In this document: piece after piece, positions 44,191 to 53,023 of the stretch
How positions within the stretch are numbered: position 1 is the first letter of the stretch
Layout of the letters: the number at the start of each line of letters is the position of its first letter
Source: an uncultured Granulosicoccus sp.
GTDB lineage: Bacteria; Pseudomonadota; Gammaproteobacteria; Granulosicoccales; Granulosicoccaceae
NCBI GenBank assembly: GCA_937924505.1
Contig: CALDSR010000057.1
Span: 13,595 to 77,594, forward strand
Direction of reading: 5' to 3'
DNA length: 64,000 bases
Made by a program: the position numbers and the translations under genes
The notes under the pieces: model-generated
Databases searched by the model: none
Seen by the model: only the letters and a program-made list of their open reading frames with translations
Told to the model about the DNA's origin: nothing

Positions 44191-45671
44191 GCGTGTTTAA
44201 CAGGCATGCTGGCAAAGACGAGACGATCGTGCTGTTACAGGACGAGCATGCAGTCTGGTCTCGCTGGCGAGGGGATCAGCTCATTGATCGGCGGGTCATT
44301 TTGCATGGTGACAATAATACCGATGCTGATCTGATTCCGTTTGAAGGATTGACAGCGATGATGGGGCGCTTCAAACGTCCGGTTTTGAGTCTGATCCTCG
44401 ACAGTTCCCTGGATGAGGTGAGCTACTTGGCTGGCACGCGTTTCCACCATGGCCTTCTCAGGATGTCGAATGATATTGAACCCGTTCATGAGTCGCTCAA
44501 TCAACGCTGTCAAATATGGTTGAAAGAGGTTCAAGAGCAAGGTGTGGTTTTCGATTGCGTTGTGAGCACACTCAGATTGCTTTTAACAAAATACCGTAAG
44601 ATAGCCAAGCAAACGTTAATCGTCGTTGATGATGATCAATTGATCCGCCATGTGTTATTCCATCGGGGTCGCATAGTCTATGCGCGACAATGCCATGGTG
44701 TTAGTGACGGTGTATCGCATGCCGCCCTGGCTGAATCGCTGGAATATCTTGATGGTTCGGCGTCGGCTATGCTTTCTCACGATTGTGAAATTGTTTATCT
44801 TGGATCCGATCTCGCTTGTCTCGATTTATTGAACAAAACGTCCACAGGATCAGTTGTTCATGAGGCTTCGAAAACGGTCACTGAATGGTACTTCGAATTA
44901 TTCAGGCGGCAACGATGGCGAATGCGTAGCAGGATGTTGAATCGCCAGTTGAACCATATTTTGAATGGGCAGCTGGATAAATCGATATCGCGCCGACAGT
45001 TACGCCACAGTGAAAGAAAGCGTTACCTTGCTACCCGCTTGACTATATTCATGGCATTGACCTCGTTTATTGTTGCCGGTGTGCATGGTTTTATCGTTGC
45101 CAGATATCTGCGTAACATCAAAATCGAAACCGCATCTATTTCTGATGAAATATTGTTAGCGAGACAGTCTGCTGCCGACATTCATACTTCCCCGTTGCGG
45201 GCCGCCGAATCGATTGCACGGCTAGAGCTGTTTCATCGTATCGAGCGGCTCGAAACAGCCGCGATGCTCACGTTGATCGCGGACGCGGTGACCCGTCACC
45301 CGGAAATCATGCTTGATCGACTGGAATGGCTGATGACCGACAACGCTGAAGCGTTGCAATGGATTAGTGTTACATCATTGGAGAATGCGCCTGTTCCGAG
45401 CGGTATTCGTCAAGTGCTGAACCAGTCTCTTGATAATACAGAGGAGTTGCAAATAAGGACTGGTACGCAGATCGCACTCGAAGGATCAGTTAAAGAGGTG
45501 ACATTGCGCGGTAGGCAGGCTGTATTTGAAAAATTTATCAGTTCCCTGGAATCATCTCCAGCTATTGCCTCAGTCGAAGTTGTTATCTCGCCATTGGAAT
45601 ACGCCGTATCTAGTGAGGTTGACGATTCGGATTCACGCTTTTCCGTGCAGATCTTTCAGTGGTCATCATGA
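44187..45671 (+). CDS. Inner-membrane assembly protein (MshI/PilM-PilN-like), divergent
   Basis: A 494-residue protein with one membrane span at about residues 284-305. The first 280 residues look soluble and may be a PilM-like fold (TLIVVDDDQLIRHVLFHRGRIV; ALAESLEYLD), which is inference. The part after the span is periplasmic and carries a PilN-like region near the end (FISSLESSPAIASVEVV). In MSHA and type IVa systems a PilM/N/O scaffold links platform to secretin. Overlaps on both sides place it firmly in the operon. Confidence 0.72.
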   Translation: MSVFNRHAGKDETIVLLQDEHAVWSRWRGDQLIDRRVILHGDNNTDADLIPFEGLTAMMGRFKRPVLSLILDSSLDEVSYLAGTRFHHGLLRMSNDIEPVHESLNQRCQIWLKEVQEQGVVFDCVVSTLRLLLTKYRKIAKQTLIVVDDDQLIRHVLFHRGRIVYARQCHGVSDGVSHAALAESLEYLDGSASAMLSHDCEIVYLGSDLACLDLLNKTSTGSVVHEASKTVTEWYFELFRRQRWRMRSRMLNRQLNHILNGQLDKSISRRQLRHSERKRYLATRLTIFMALTSFIVAGVHGFIVARYLRNIKIETASISDEILLARQSAADIHTSPLRAAESIARLELFHRIERLETAAMLTLIADAVTRHPEIMLDRLEWLMTDNAEALQWISVTSLENAPVPSGIRQVLNQSLDNTEELQIRTGTQIALEGSVKEVTLRGRQAVFEKFISSLESSPAIASVEVVISPLEYAVSSEVDDSDSRFSVQIFQWSS

Positions 45672-46183
45672 AAGTTGGTCAACTGATAAAGCATGTCGTG
45701 CCTTTGATGGTGATAATTGTCGCGATTCTCGTCTTGATGGCCAATGAGCGACAGCGCGCCATTGCAGATTCTGAGTTGAGAGCAAGGCAACGTGAGAACC
45801 AACAACTGCAACGCGCACTGAATCAGTTGCAAGCGCCTGATGCAGCGGTAAAGCTGCGCGCTTTCGCAGGCGGGATGGGTGCGATTCGATTGAGTTTTAT
45901 CGAATCCCTGAATACGATAAAAGAACTCCCTGGCGTAATGGATCTGCGCTACGTCTTGGCAAATAGCCGAGCCCCATCTCCTCACCCTGACTATCTGCGT
46001 AGCACTATACGCCTTGAATTGCAGCACGCCGAATCTTTATTGGCGGTGGTAGAGCATCTGAATGCAGCCGCTTCAATCTGGCCTTATCTATTGCGTGGAT
46101 GCGCGATGTTTCGACAGGAGGTGCCTGACAGCCTGGCTGTCACGTGTTTCTATGATGTATACGTCTGGGATGCGTTGTCGTGA
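45668..46183 (+). CDS. Small membrane protein of the pilus locus (PilO/MshJ-like)
   Basis: About 171 residues from ATG 45668, which overlaps the previous stop as ATGA. One N-terminal span (about residues 9-26) is followed by a coiled-coil stretch (ERQRAIADSELRARQRENQ) and a compact periplasmic domain. This layout is that of PilO/GspM/MshJ scaffold proteins; sequence similarity itself is too weak for me to claim. The stop overlaps the next start as GTGA. Confidence 0.68.
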   Translation: MKVGQLIKHVVPLMVIIVAILVLMANERQRAIADSELRARQRENQQLQRALNQLQAPDAAVKLRAFAGGMGAIRLSFIESLNTIKELPGVMDLRYVLANSRAPSPHPDYLRSTIRLELQHAESLLAVVEHLNAAASIWPYLLRGCAMFRQEVPDSLAVTCFYDVYVWDALS

Positions 46184-46674
46184 AAGCTATCGGCATGGCA
46201 CTGTTGATTGTATGGTCATCAGCCCTGATGGTCAGTGCAAACGAGCCGTCGCTGGGAGACAGGCGATTGTTCTTTTCCGTGCAAGAGCGTCAGGCCATGA
46301 CGGACGCCGACGAAAAATTCGGGCCGGACAGTGCGACGCCCGGAGTCAGTGGAGAGAATCGTGCTGCCGAGTCAGCTGCGTCGACCTTGGTAGTTTCACC
46401 GTCAACCCGTCGCGCATCAAAAAATACACCCAACCAGCGATCTACTTTGATCATTAATGGTTTCTTCGAGACGTCGGGTTATCTGACGCTCTTTGTTAAT
46501 GGGAAGCCATGTCAACGTTTGTCACTGACTTTAAAAATTCCGCAGAAAATAAGCTGCGGTCAATTAGCAGAGAAACTGCTGCCAATAATATCGCTAGAGC
46601 GAATAGACAAGTATCACTTGGTGGTAAAAGGCTCTGACGGCTACGTTGTGACAATGGATCGCATAGTCGAGTAA
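46180..46674 (+). CDS. Periplasmic protein of the pilus locus (MshK/PilP-like)
   Basis: A 164-residue secreted protein that starts at GTG within the stop of its neighbour. The signal peptide ends near VSANE. RRLFFSVQERQAM resembles the RLFFSPxERxALD motif of small MshK-like pilus proteins, and the following STLIINGFFETSGYLTLFV with NGKPC matches their short beta domain. In type IVa systems PilP of similar build contacts the secretin. Assignment rests on motif and position. Confidence 0.68.
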   Translation: MKAIGMALLIVWSSALMVSANEPSLGDRRLFFSVQERQAMTDADEKFGPDSATPGVSGENRAAESAASTLVVSPSTRRASKNTPNQRSTLIINGFFETSGYLTLFVNGKPCQRLSLTLKIPQKISCGQLAEKLLPIISLERIDKYHLVVKGSDGYVVTMDRIVE

Positions 46675-46678
46675 GCAG

Positions 46679-47671
46679 ATGAAGAAAAATGGTTTTGCAA
46701 TCGTCTTGATGTTGATTTTTCTGTTAAGCATCGGTGCCGTTCTCGGGTTTCAGCAAGGCGAGCTGAATGTATCTTCGCGACTGGATCAGCGCCTGTCACG
46801 TCTGCAATCTCTGAGTGCAGCAAAACAGTCATTACTTCATTACGCGAGCACTTACAGTGATCTGTACGGACCCTCCGGGTCGGGGCCTGGGCATCTGCCA
46901 TGTCCGGATACTGACGCCCATCGTGTATCACTCGACGATGCGGAGCGCATATCTCCGTTTTTTGGAGATAGCCCTGATCCGCCTTGCGGCCGTGGAAGCC
47001 ATGCACTGGGATACCTGCCAAGACATGTCAGTCTTGCCGACACTCGCTACGCGTTTCATGCCGAAGTCGAGCAGAACATCTGGTACCGTTTGGAAAGCAG
47101 TTACGTGAACAACCCACTTAACCGAGTCGTAAACTCTCAATCGGTTCAAGTTTCTTCTTCACGTCGAAAAATAGTGGATCTTGTATTTCCACCAGGCGAC
47201 GTGCTTGACCGATGGAGCGAGCTTGACGGGCTGCTGGATATCGGTGATCGATGGACGATATCGAACAGACGCGAAAACTTTGTGGCAGTAGCTGTCACGG
47301 ATCATGAAATACTTCGGGTTACGACCCGTCGGGTTCTTCGTTGGTTTATAGATAACTATAAAAGCAGTCGTGTGATCAGTTGTGAGAATTATGGACGTTG
47401 CAATGCGGTACCTGAATCACTCGTAGGATGCCCGAGTCTGGATCTCGCCGAGGTCTCAACTTTACTGTGGTTAATGCCCGACACTGAGGTGGCAGAGTGC
47501 CATGCTTCGATGCTGGAAGCCATTGACCTGCAGCGTCACTGGTTCATGCGAAATGAATGGTTTGAAACCTTCGATATCACCGTCGACGATGCCTGCCTGG
47601 AGGCTCATTACACGAGCTGCCAACTGATTCGCCTCGATGATCACAATCTATCACTGGTATTTTCATCGTGA
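46679..47671 (+). CDS. Prepilin-like protein, lacking Glu5 (GspK/PilX-like)
   Basis: A 330-residue protein with a prepilin-like start: MKKNG then FAIVLMLIFLLSIGAVLGF. Cleavage is expected after Gly5. The mature residue 5 is Leu, not Glu, as in tip pseudopilins such as GspK or PilX. The body has LPCPDTDAHR and a cysteine-bearing GYLPRH stretch seen in minor pilins of such loci. Several cysteines (CPD, CGRG, CENYGRC, CPSL, CHAS, CLEAHYTSC) suggest disulphides. It is probably a minor pilin at the tip. Confidence 0.75.
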   Translation: MKKNGFAIVLMLIFLLSIGAVLGFQQGELNVSSRLDQRLSRLQSLSAAKQSLLHYASTYSDLYGPSGSGPGHLPCPDTDAHRVSLDDAERISPFFGDSPDPPCGRGSHALGYLPRHVSLADTRYAFHAEVEQNIWYRLESSYVNNPLNRVVNSQSVQVSSSRRKIVDLVFPPGDVLDRWSELDGLLDIGDRWTISNRRENFVAVAVTDHEILRVTTRRVLRWFIDNYKSSRVISCENYGRCNAVPESLVGCPSLDLAEVSTLLWLMPDTEVAECHASMLEAIDLQRHWFMRNEWFETFDITVDDACLEAHYTSCQLIRLDDHNLSLVFSS

Positions 47672-48354
47672 GTTATATCAGCTATATGAAGTCCAAACAT
47701 AGAGGTGTCACACTGGTTGAGTTGTCTATCGTCCTGGTTATTCTCGGCATCCTGATGCAAAGCGCGGTTGCGCCACTGGGTCCTGCACGTGAATTACAAC
47801 GTATTCGAACCGCTGCCAAAGAACTCGATATCATCAAACAGGCAATGATCAGTCACCTGGTGTTGTACGGTGCATTACCTTGCCCATTGCATGCCCGATT
47901 ATCTGAAGTTGATTGTTCTCAAGCTAGTGGAAAAATCTCGGCAGTCGATTTGGGCCTCGGCGGGATCATGGCCGAGTCCAATGCTTTGCTTGATCCGTGG
48001 GGGCGTCCGTATCGATATGCCATCAGTGAAGGTGAGCCGGCATGGACATCGGCACACAGCTTTCTGGAAAAACCGATCGACCAATGGCAGGCGACGCTGA
48101 TCTTGTGCAAGCGCGCTCAGTCGTCTGGCTGTAACCGTGGGCAGCTACGCGCTGACAATATTGCCTTTGTCGTGTATTCACTCGGGGCTGATTCGCAAGA
48201 GACCGGTGATCAACAAGAGAACATGGATGGCGACAACGTATTCAGCGTACGTGAAGCGTCTATACGAGTCGATGAAAAATACGATGACCATGTCATCTGG
48301 GCTACGCAAAGCGAACTCTTGTATTGGTTGTTGCGCGCAGGTGTTATGGGGTGA
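47668..48354 (+). CDS. Type IV prepilin-like protein
   Basis: A 228-residue class III-type prepilin. The leader ends in HRG, then VTLVELSIVLVILGILMQSA with Glu at mature position 5. GTG 47668 overlaps the previous stop; ATG 47686 would give the more usual seven-residue leader. The head has GALPCPLHAR, LLDPWGRPYRYAIS and VVYSLGADSQETGDQ, a pattern of minor-pilin-like subunits. It is the only Glu5 pilin of the locus, so it may be the main subunit, or a major pilin may be encoded elsewhere. Confidence 0.82.
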   Translation: MSYISYMKSKHRGVTLVELSIVLVILGILMQSAVAPLGPARELQRIRTAAKELDIIKQAMISHLVLYGALPCPLHARLSEVDCSQASGKISAVDLGLGGIMAESNALLDPWGRPYRYAISEGEPAWTSAHSFLEKPIDQWQATLILCKRAQSSGCNRGQLRADNIAFVVYSLGADSQETGDQQENMDGDNVFSVREASIRVDEKYDDHVIWATQSELLYWLLRAGVMG

Positions 48355-48381
48355 ACCGGATGTTGAAGGCTAGCGTTCCCC

Positions 48382-49158
48382 CTAACGCGAAGCCACCCCT
48401 GAAAACAGTCGGTAGAAATTTTCCGTAGTCGCGCTCGCCACCGCTTCAAGTGATATACCCCGCAACTCTGCGACAAACTCGGCCGTGTGTCGAACAAACG
48501 CAGGTTCGTTCGTTTTGCCACGATGTGGGACCGGAGCCAAATAAGGTGCATCGGTTTCCACCAGAATGCGATCCAGGGGCGCCTTCATGGCCACTTCTTG
48601 AACTGCCTTTGCGCTCTTGAACGTGACAATGCCGGAAAACGAAATATAGAAACCGATATCCAGCGCCTGTTCGGCGATTCGCCAGTCTTCGGCAAAGCAG
48701 TGCATCACGCCACCGGCATCACGCGCATTGTGATCGCGCAGCGTCTGCATCGTGTCATCGGCAGCAGCGCGGGTATGAATGACCAGGGGCTTTTTCACGC
48801 TGCGTGCAGCATCGATATGGCGGTGAAAGCGTTCGTGCTGCCAGCTCAGGTTCCCCTCGCTACGAAAGTAGTCAAGCCCGGTTTCGCCGACTGCCACCAC
48901 ATTGTCGGCTTTTACGGCTTCGGTCAGTTCTTCAAGTGTCGGCTCATGGCCACCGGTGGTGGTCGGGTGAACGCCGACCGCGGCCGAGATTTCCGTATGC
49001 GCTGCCGCCAGGGTCAGAACCTCGTCACGGTTTTCCCAGCTGGTGGCGATGCACAGCATGTGGGATATCTCGTTATCTTTGGCGTTCTGTAGAATGTCAG
49101 GTATACGGCCATCGAAATCCGGGAAGTTCAGATGGCAGTGGGAGTCCACTATGTGCAT
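48382..49158 (-). CDS. TatD family metal-dependent hydrolase
   Basis: A 258-residue TIM-barrel deoxyribonuclease of the TatD/YcfH group. Metal ligands are visible in DSHCHLNF, GETGLDYF, VIHTRAA, MHCFAEDW and ETDAPYLAP. The C-terminal RHTAEFVAELRG is typical. Family members act as 3'-5' DNases, and YcfH-like members also on D-aminoacyl compounds in some reports. Convergent with the prepilin gene. Confidence 0.93.
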   Translation of the reverse strand: MHIVDSHCHLNFPDFDGRIPDILQNAKDNEISHMLCIATSWENRDEVLTLAAAHTEISAAVGVHPTTTGGHEPTLEELTEAVKADNVVAVGETGLDYFRSEGNLSWQHERFHRHIDAARSVKKPLVIHTRAAADDTMQTLRDHNARDAGGVMHCFAEDWRIAEQALDIGFYISFSGIVTFKSAKAVQEVAMKAPLDRILVETDAPYLAPVPHRGKTNEPAFVRHTAEFVAELRGISLEAVASATTENFYRLFSGVASR

Positions 49159-49264
49159 GGAATGTGCGGCATGTCGTCGATAGAATGCCTAAGTGTACGT
49201 TGCCTTTGATTGTTCAAGGGCATAAAAATCAAGGCCGGTAATCAATAGCAGGAGGGTATATCGA

Positions 49265-50569
49265 GTGAATACGTCAGCAGTCAGTGTTGGGGAACAGGTT
49301 GCCAGTTCGGTCACGGACCCAGCCGCGCATGTCAGAGCGCTCGGTGTATCAGCCCGCAAAGCCGCTGACGTGATGGCGGCGGCCCCTGCCGACAAGAAAA
49401 ATGCGGCATTACACGCGATGGCTGATGCGATCGAAGCTGCAAGCGATGTGTTGATCAAGGCTAATCAGCAAGACATGCTTGACGCCGGGAAGCTCGATAT
49501 CGGTGCGGCCTTGCTTGATCGACTGGAACTCACTGAAGCACGTGTCGCATCAATGGCCAAGTGTTTACGTGATGTCGCCGCGCAAAAGGATCCAGTTGGT
49601 AGTCTGTCGGAAAGCGATCAACAGCCCTCTGGTCTCGAGATTCAACGTATGCGTGTACCGCTGGGTGTGATTGGTGTGATTTACGAATCTCGTCCGAACG
49701 TCACCGCTGATGCGGCTGGTATCTGCATCAAGTCGGGTAATGTGGTGATCTTGCGTGGCGGTTCAGAGGCGTTTCGCAGCAATCGAGCGATTGCCGCCTG
49801 CGTGCAACAAGGTCTTGCTTCGGCGGGTCTGCCAACCACGGCGGTACAGCTGATCGAAACCACGGATCGTGCAGCGGTTGGTGCATTGCTTGCCCTTGAT
49901 GACTATGTTGATGTAATCATTCCTCGGGGTGGCAAGGGTCTGGTGGCGCGCATCAGTGAGCAGGCGCGGGTACCTGTCATCAAGCATCTTGATGGTATCT
50001 GTCATGTATATATCGATGAATCTGCCGATGTTGAAAAAGCAGTCGCGGTAGCAGTCAATGCCAAAACCTATCGTTATGGTATTTGTGGTGCCATGGAAAC
50101 GCTGTTGATACATGAAAACATGCTGCCGTCTGTCATGCCTTTGCTTGCGAAAGCGTTTGATGAACATGATGTTGAACTTCGCGGCTGTGAAAAGACCGTG
50201 AACTTCGTTCCAGACATGAAGGCCGCGACCGATGAAGATTGGGATACGGAGTATCTGGCCCCCATACTATCGATTCGTACTGTCAATTCCATGGAAACGG
50301 CAATGGCCCATATTTCGGCGCATGGATCAGGTCACACAGATGCGATCGTGACCGAGAACCTGCCACGCGCCAGGCTATTCATGCGTAATGTCGATTCGAG
50401 CTCGGTGATGGTCAATGCAGCCACCTGTTTTGCGGATGGTGCAGAGTATGGTCTGGGTGCCGAAATAGGTATCAGTACAAATCGCATGCATGTGCGTGGA
50501 CCCGTTGGCACATTGGGTCTGACAACAGAAAAGTACGTGGTGACGGGAAACTACACGGTTCGCGGATGA
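49265..50569 (+). CDS. proA: Gamma-glutamyl phosphate reductase
   Basis: A 434-residue NADPH-dependent aldehyde dehydrogenase-fold enzyme of proline synthesis. Landmarks are GVIGVIYESRPNVTADA, ILRGGSEAFRSN, IPRGGKGLV, the catalytic cysteine in YGICGAMETLL, and FADGAEYGLGAEIGIST near the end. GTG 49265 is well supported by AGGAGGG about eight bases before it. The partner proB is not in the window. A small basic protein gene and nadD follow. Confidence 0.96.
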   Translation: MNTSAVSVGEQVASSVTDPAAHVRALGVSARKAADVMAAAPADKKNAALHAMADAIEAASDVLIKANQQDMLDAGKLDIGAALLDRLELTEARVASMAKCLRDVAAQKDPVGSLSESDQQPSGLEIQRMRVPLGVIGVIYESRPNVTADAAGICIKSGNVVILRGGSEAFRSNRAIAACVQQGLASAGLPTTAVQLIETTDRAAVGALLALDDYVDVIIPRGGKGLVARISEQARVPVIKHLDGICHVYIDESADVEKAVAVAVNAKTYRYGICGAMETLLIHENMLPSVMPLLAKAFDEHDVELRGCEKTVNFVPDMKAATDEDWDTEYLAPILSIRTVNSMETAMAHISAHGSGHTDAIVTENLPRARLFMRNVDSSSVMVNAATCFADGAEYGLGAEIGISTNRMHVRGPVGTLGLTTEKYVVTGNYTVRG

Positions 50570-50626
50570 TCAAATCAGGTTATAAAAGAAATTAGTAACC
50601 ATCGGGTAACACCAAGGAGTCATCTC

Positions 50627-50881
50627 ATGACAAAAAAGACGCGGTCCGGCAACGGATCAAAGGTGCGTAATCGCGTTGCAAGCAATCCTTTGCTGGGCAA
50701 AAGTGGACGCCACGAAAAAACCAGAAAAGCCATACGTCGCAAGGACAAGGTCAAGTTGTCCACAATGCGTTTCGAGCGAGCCGCCGTCGTGGCGTCTGGC
50801 CAGAACCGCATCGTGTCACTTGATAACGCGCGAATAGATAAAGCCACCGAGTCACCAGCCGTCATCAAGCTCGCGGCCTGA
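50627..50881 (+). CDS. Small basic hypothetical protein between proA and nadD
   Basis: An 84-residue, strongly basic protein that I do not recognise. It begins MTKKTRSGNGSKVRNRVASN, continues with many Lys and Arg to about residue 50, and then becomes more neutral. An AAGGAG site lies about ten bases before ATG 50627. It ends nine bases before nadD. Nucleic-acid or ribosome binding is conceivable from its charge and its neighbours rsfS and rlmH, but nothing proves it. A longer antisense frame overlaps it and is rejected. Confidence 0.68.
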   Translation: MTKKTRSGNGSKVRNRVASNPLLGKSGRHEKTRKAIRRKDKVKLSTMRFERAAVVASGQNRIVSLDNARIDKATESPAVIKLAA

Positions 50882-50889
50882 TTACCATC

Positions 50890-51498
50890 GTGGCAAACGT
50901 CGTGCGTCGAATCGGTTTGTATGGTGGTACGTTTGATCCGATTCACTTTGGCCATTTGCGTACCGCTGTTGAAGTCGCTGAGGCCTATTCGCTGAACGCC
51001 CTGCATCTGTTGCCGAATCATCAGCCAGTGCATCGTGGTCCGACTGATGCGAGCACCGATCATCGGCTCAACATGCTGGAGCTCGGTATCAGCCATTCTC
51101 CGTTGCTGAAACTCGAAACACGTGAAGCAACGCGTGGTGGCCCCAGTTACACGATCGACACCCTGTCAGCCTTGGCCGAGGAAATACCGGATACCGAGCT
51201 GATTTTTGTCATGGGGCTGGATGCTTTTGCCCAATTTGATCGCTGGAAAGACTGGCAGGGCATATTAAGGCTTGCCAAGCTTGTGGTGCTCGATCGACCG
51301 GCGGCGAAACATTCCGATTTCTCACGCCGATTGCTTGCTGAACACAGAGAATCTGGCGGTATCGACATCTGCAACGTGACCCAGCTGGCGATTTCGGCGA
51401 CCGACATACGTTATCGTGTTCGATCCGGTCTGAGCCTGCAATTCTTGATGCCTGAGCAGGTAAGAGAGTATATTGACCGCCATAACCTGTATAGATAG
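50890..51498 (+). CDS. nadD: Nicotinate-mononucleotide adenylyltransferase
   Basis: A 202-residue nucleotidyltransferase of NAD synthesis. GLYGGTFDPIHFGHL holds the (H/T)xGH-type site, and ISATDIRYRVRSGLSLQFL with MPEQVREYI ends the protein as usual. GTG 50890 is the start. It is followed by rsfS after seven bases, the common order in gammaproteobacteria. Confidence 0.95.
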   Translation: MANVVRRIGLYGGTFDPIHFGHLRTAVEVAEAYSLNALHLLPNHQPVHRGPTDASTDHRLNMLELGISHSPLLKLETREATRGGPSYTIDTLSALAEEIPDTELIFVMGLDAFAQFDRWKDWQGILRLAKLVVLDRPAAKHSDFSRRLLAEHRESGGIDICNVTQLAISATDIRYRVRSGLSLQFLMPEQVREYIDRHNLYR

Positions 51499-51504
51499 CC
51501 ATTA

Positions 51505-51882
51505 ATGAACAGTACTGAAGTAACCCGTCTCGCCGTTACGGCTCTTGAAGACATGAAAGGTGTCGATCTCAAAGTCATCGATATCGCGGAAAAGTCCAGC
51601 ATCGCGGATGCGATGGTTATTGTCACGGGAACCTCGCAACGCCATGTTCGCTCTTTGGCTGAATCCGTTCGCCTGGCGGCCAAGGACGCCAACCATCCGC
51701 CCCTGGGTGTTGAGGGGGGTGATTCCAGTGAGTGGGTGCTGGTCGATCTTGGCGATATTATCGTGCATGTCATGACGGAAGAAACCCGCGAATTCTATGC
51801 GCTGGAAAAGCTTTGGTCAGTTGGCCCCCGTGATCGTCAAGATTCTGATGACGTGCCGCCAAGCGCGTTGAGTTCGGTCTAG
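51505..51882 (+). CDS. rsfS: Ribosomal silencing factor RsfS
   Basis: A 125-residue RsfS (DUF143). DLKVIDIAEKSSIADAMVI, TGTSQRHVRSLAE and GDSSEWVLVDLGDIIVHVM are diagnostic. It binds ribosomal protein L14 and blocks subunit joining in starvation. The normal nadD-rsfS-rlmH order is kept. Confidence 0.95.
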   Translation: MNSTEVTRLAVTALEDMKGVDLKVIDIAEKSSIADAMVIVTGTSQRHVRSLAESVRLAAKDANHPPLGVEGGDSSEWVLVDLGDIIVHVMTEETREFYALEKLWSVGPRDRQDSDDVPPSALSSV

Positions 51883-51930
51883 GCAACGCGCAGGCGCTGG
51901 GCTTCGAATCCGACGTCAGGTATCGCGATT

Positions 51931-52392
51931 GTGCGTGTCTCGTTATTGACCATTGGCCGCAAGATGCCGGTCTGGGTTCAGAACGGTTGCGACGAATACA
52001 CCAAACGTTTGCCACGTCATTGGCAGTTCCAGTTCAAGGAATTTGCCCAGGCGAAGGCAGCGACTCCCGAACTTGCAATGCACAAGGAGGCGGATACCTT
52101 GCTCGCCTCCGTTGCCGATCAATCACATCTGGTTGCCCTTGATAACCGAGGGGCGCATTGGTCGACGTCTGATCTTGCTTCGCAACTCGAAAACTGGCAA
52201 TCGATCGGCAAGGATATCGCGTTCATGATCGGCGGCCCGGACGGCTTGCATTCGCGTTGCCTGGAACGCGCGGATCAATCCTGGAGTCTGTCACCCTTGA
52301 CGTTTCCTCATCCACTTGTACGGGTTATTGTGACGGAGCAGCTGTATCGCGCGCAGTCCATGCTCGATAACCATCCCTATCATCGTGCCTGA
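51931..52392 (+). CDS. rlmH: 23S rRNA (pseudouridine1915-N3)-methyltransferase
   Basis: A 153-residue SPOUT enzyme. It opens at GTG with MRVSLLTIGRKMPVWVQNG; the knot has FMIGGPDGL and the end EQLYRAQSMLDNHPYHRA is the invariant RlmH tail. It methylates pseudouridine 1915 of helix 69. Its last eight bases overlap the maf start. Confidence 0.95.
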   Translation: MRVSLLTIGRKMPVWVQNGCDEYTKRLPRHWQFQFKEFAQAKAATPELAMHKEADTLLASVADQSHLVALDNRGAHWSTSDLASQLENWQSIGKDIAFMIGGPDGLHSRCLERADQSWSLSPLTFPHPLVRVIVTEQLYRAQSMLDNHPYHRA

Positions 52393-53023
52393 GTTGCAAG
52401 GCGATCAGTTGCCGCAGCTGATTCTTGCCAGCGCATCCCTGCGACGCAGAGAGCTGCTGTTGCAATTAGGGTTTGATCACTGGTGTATCCCGTCATCCAT
52501 CGATGAAACGAGTCGCGCTGATGAGACGCCAGATTCTCTGGTCGCTCGACTATCTGCTGAGAAGGCCAAGGTCATCAGTGATTCTCGGGTGACCGAATAC
52601 TGCAGCGCTGAGACACTCGATTTGCCCGAACAGGTGCTGGTATTGGGAGCCGACACGGTTATCGATCTTGAGGGGCGGATACTTGGTAAACCGCAGGGTG
52701 AAGATGATGCCGTGCGCATGATGATGTCATTGTCGGGAAAGCGCCATCGAGTGATCACTGGGGTCACGGTGAGCGCATTGGCTGGACAGAGCAAGACGAT
52801 TTCGGTCGCAACCGATGTGCAGTTTGCAGATGTCTCAGAGGCGGTAGCTCGTGCCTATTGGCGCACCGGCGAACCGAACGGGAAGGCTGGCGGCTACGCA
52901 ATTCAGGGTATTGGCGCCCGATTTATTTCGCATCTGTCAGGAAGCTACAGTAATGTAGTAGGGCTGCCCTTGTTTGAATCGGCGCAGCTTCTTGAAGAAT
53001 ACGGACTGCCAACTTATGTCTGA
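52385..53023 (+). CDS. maf: Maf-family nucleotide pyrophosphatase
   Basis: A 212-residue Maf/HAM1-like protein. LILASASLRRRELLLQLG, VARLSAEKAK, LGADTVIDLEGRILGKP and GKAGGYAIQG are family motifs. Members hydrolyse dTTP/UTP or modified nucleotides; which subgroup is unclear. It starts at GTG within rlmH and its end overlaps the rng start, so the three are translationally linked. Confidence 0.92.
   Translation: MPELQGDQLPQLILASASLRRRELLLQLGFDHWCIPSSIDETSRADETPDSLVARLSAEKAKVISDSRVTEYCSAETLDLPEQVLVLGADTVIDLEGRILGKPQGEDDAVRMMMSLSGKRHRVITGVTVSALAGQSKTISVATDVQFADVSEAVARAYWRTGEPNGKAGGYAIQGIGARFISHLSGSYSNVVGLPLFESAQLLEEYGLPTYV

Noticed and set aside
48373..48388. Small GCGTT/AACGC hairpin between the prepilin and tatD genes
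   Set aside because: Five base pairs and no T tract; too weak to call a terminator.
50620..51096. 158-residue minus-strand ORF across the small basic gene and nadD
   Set aside because: It is antisense to nadD, which is certain, and to a gene with a good ribosome-binding site.
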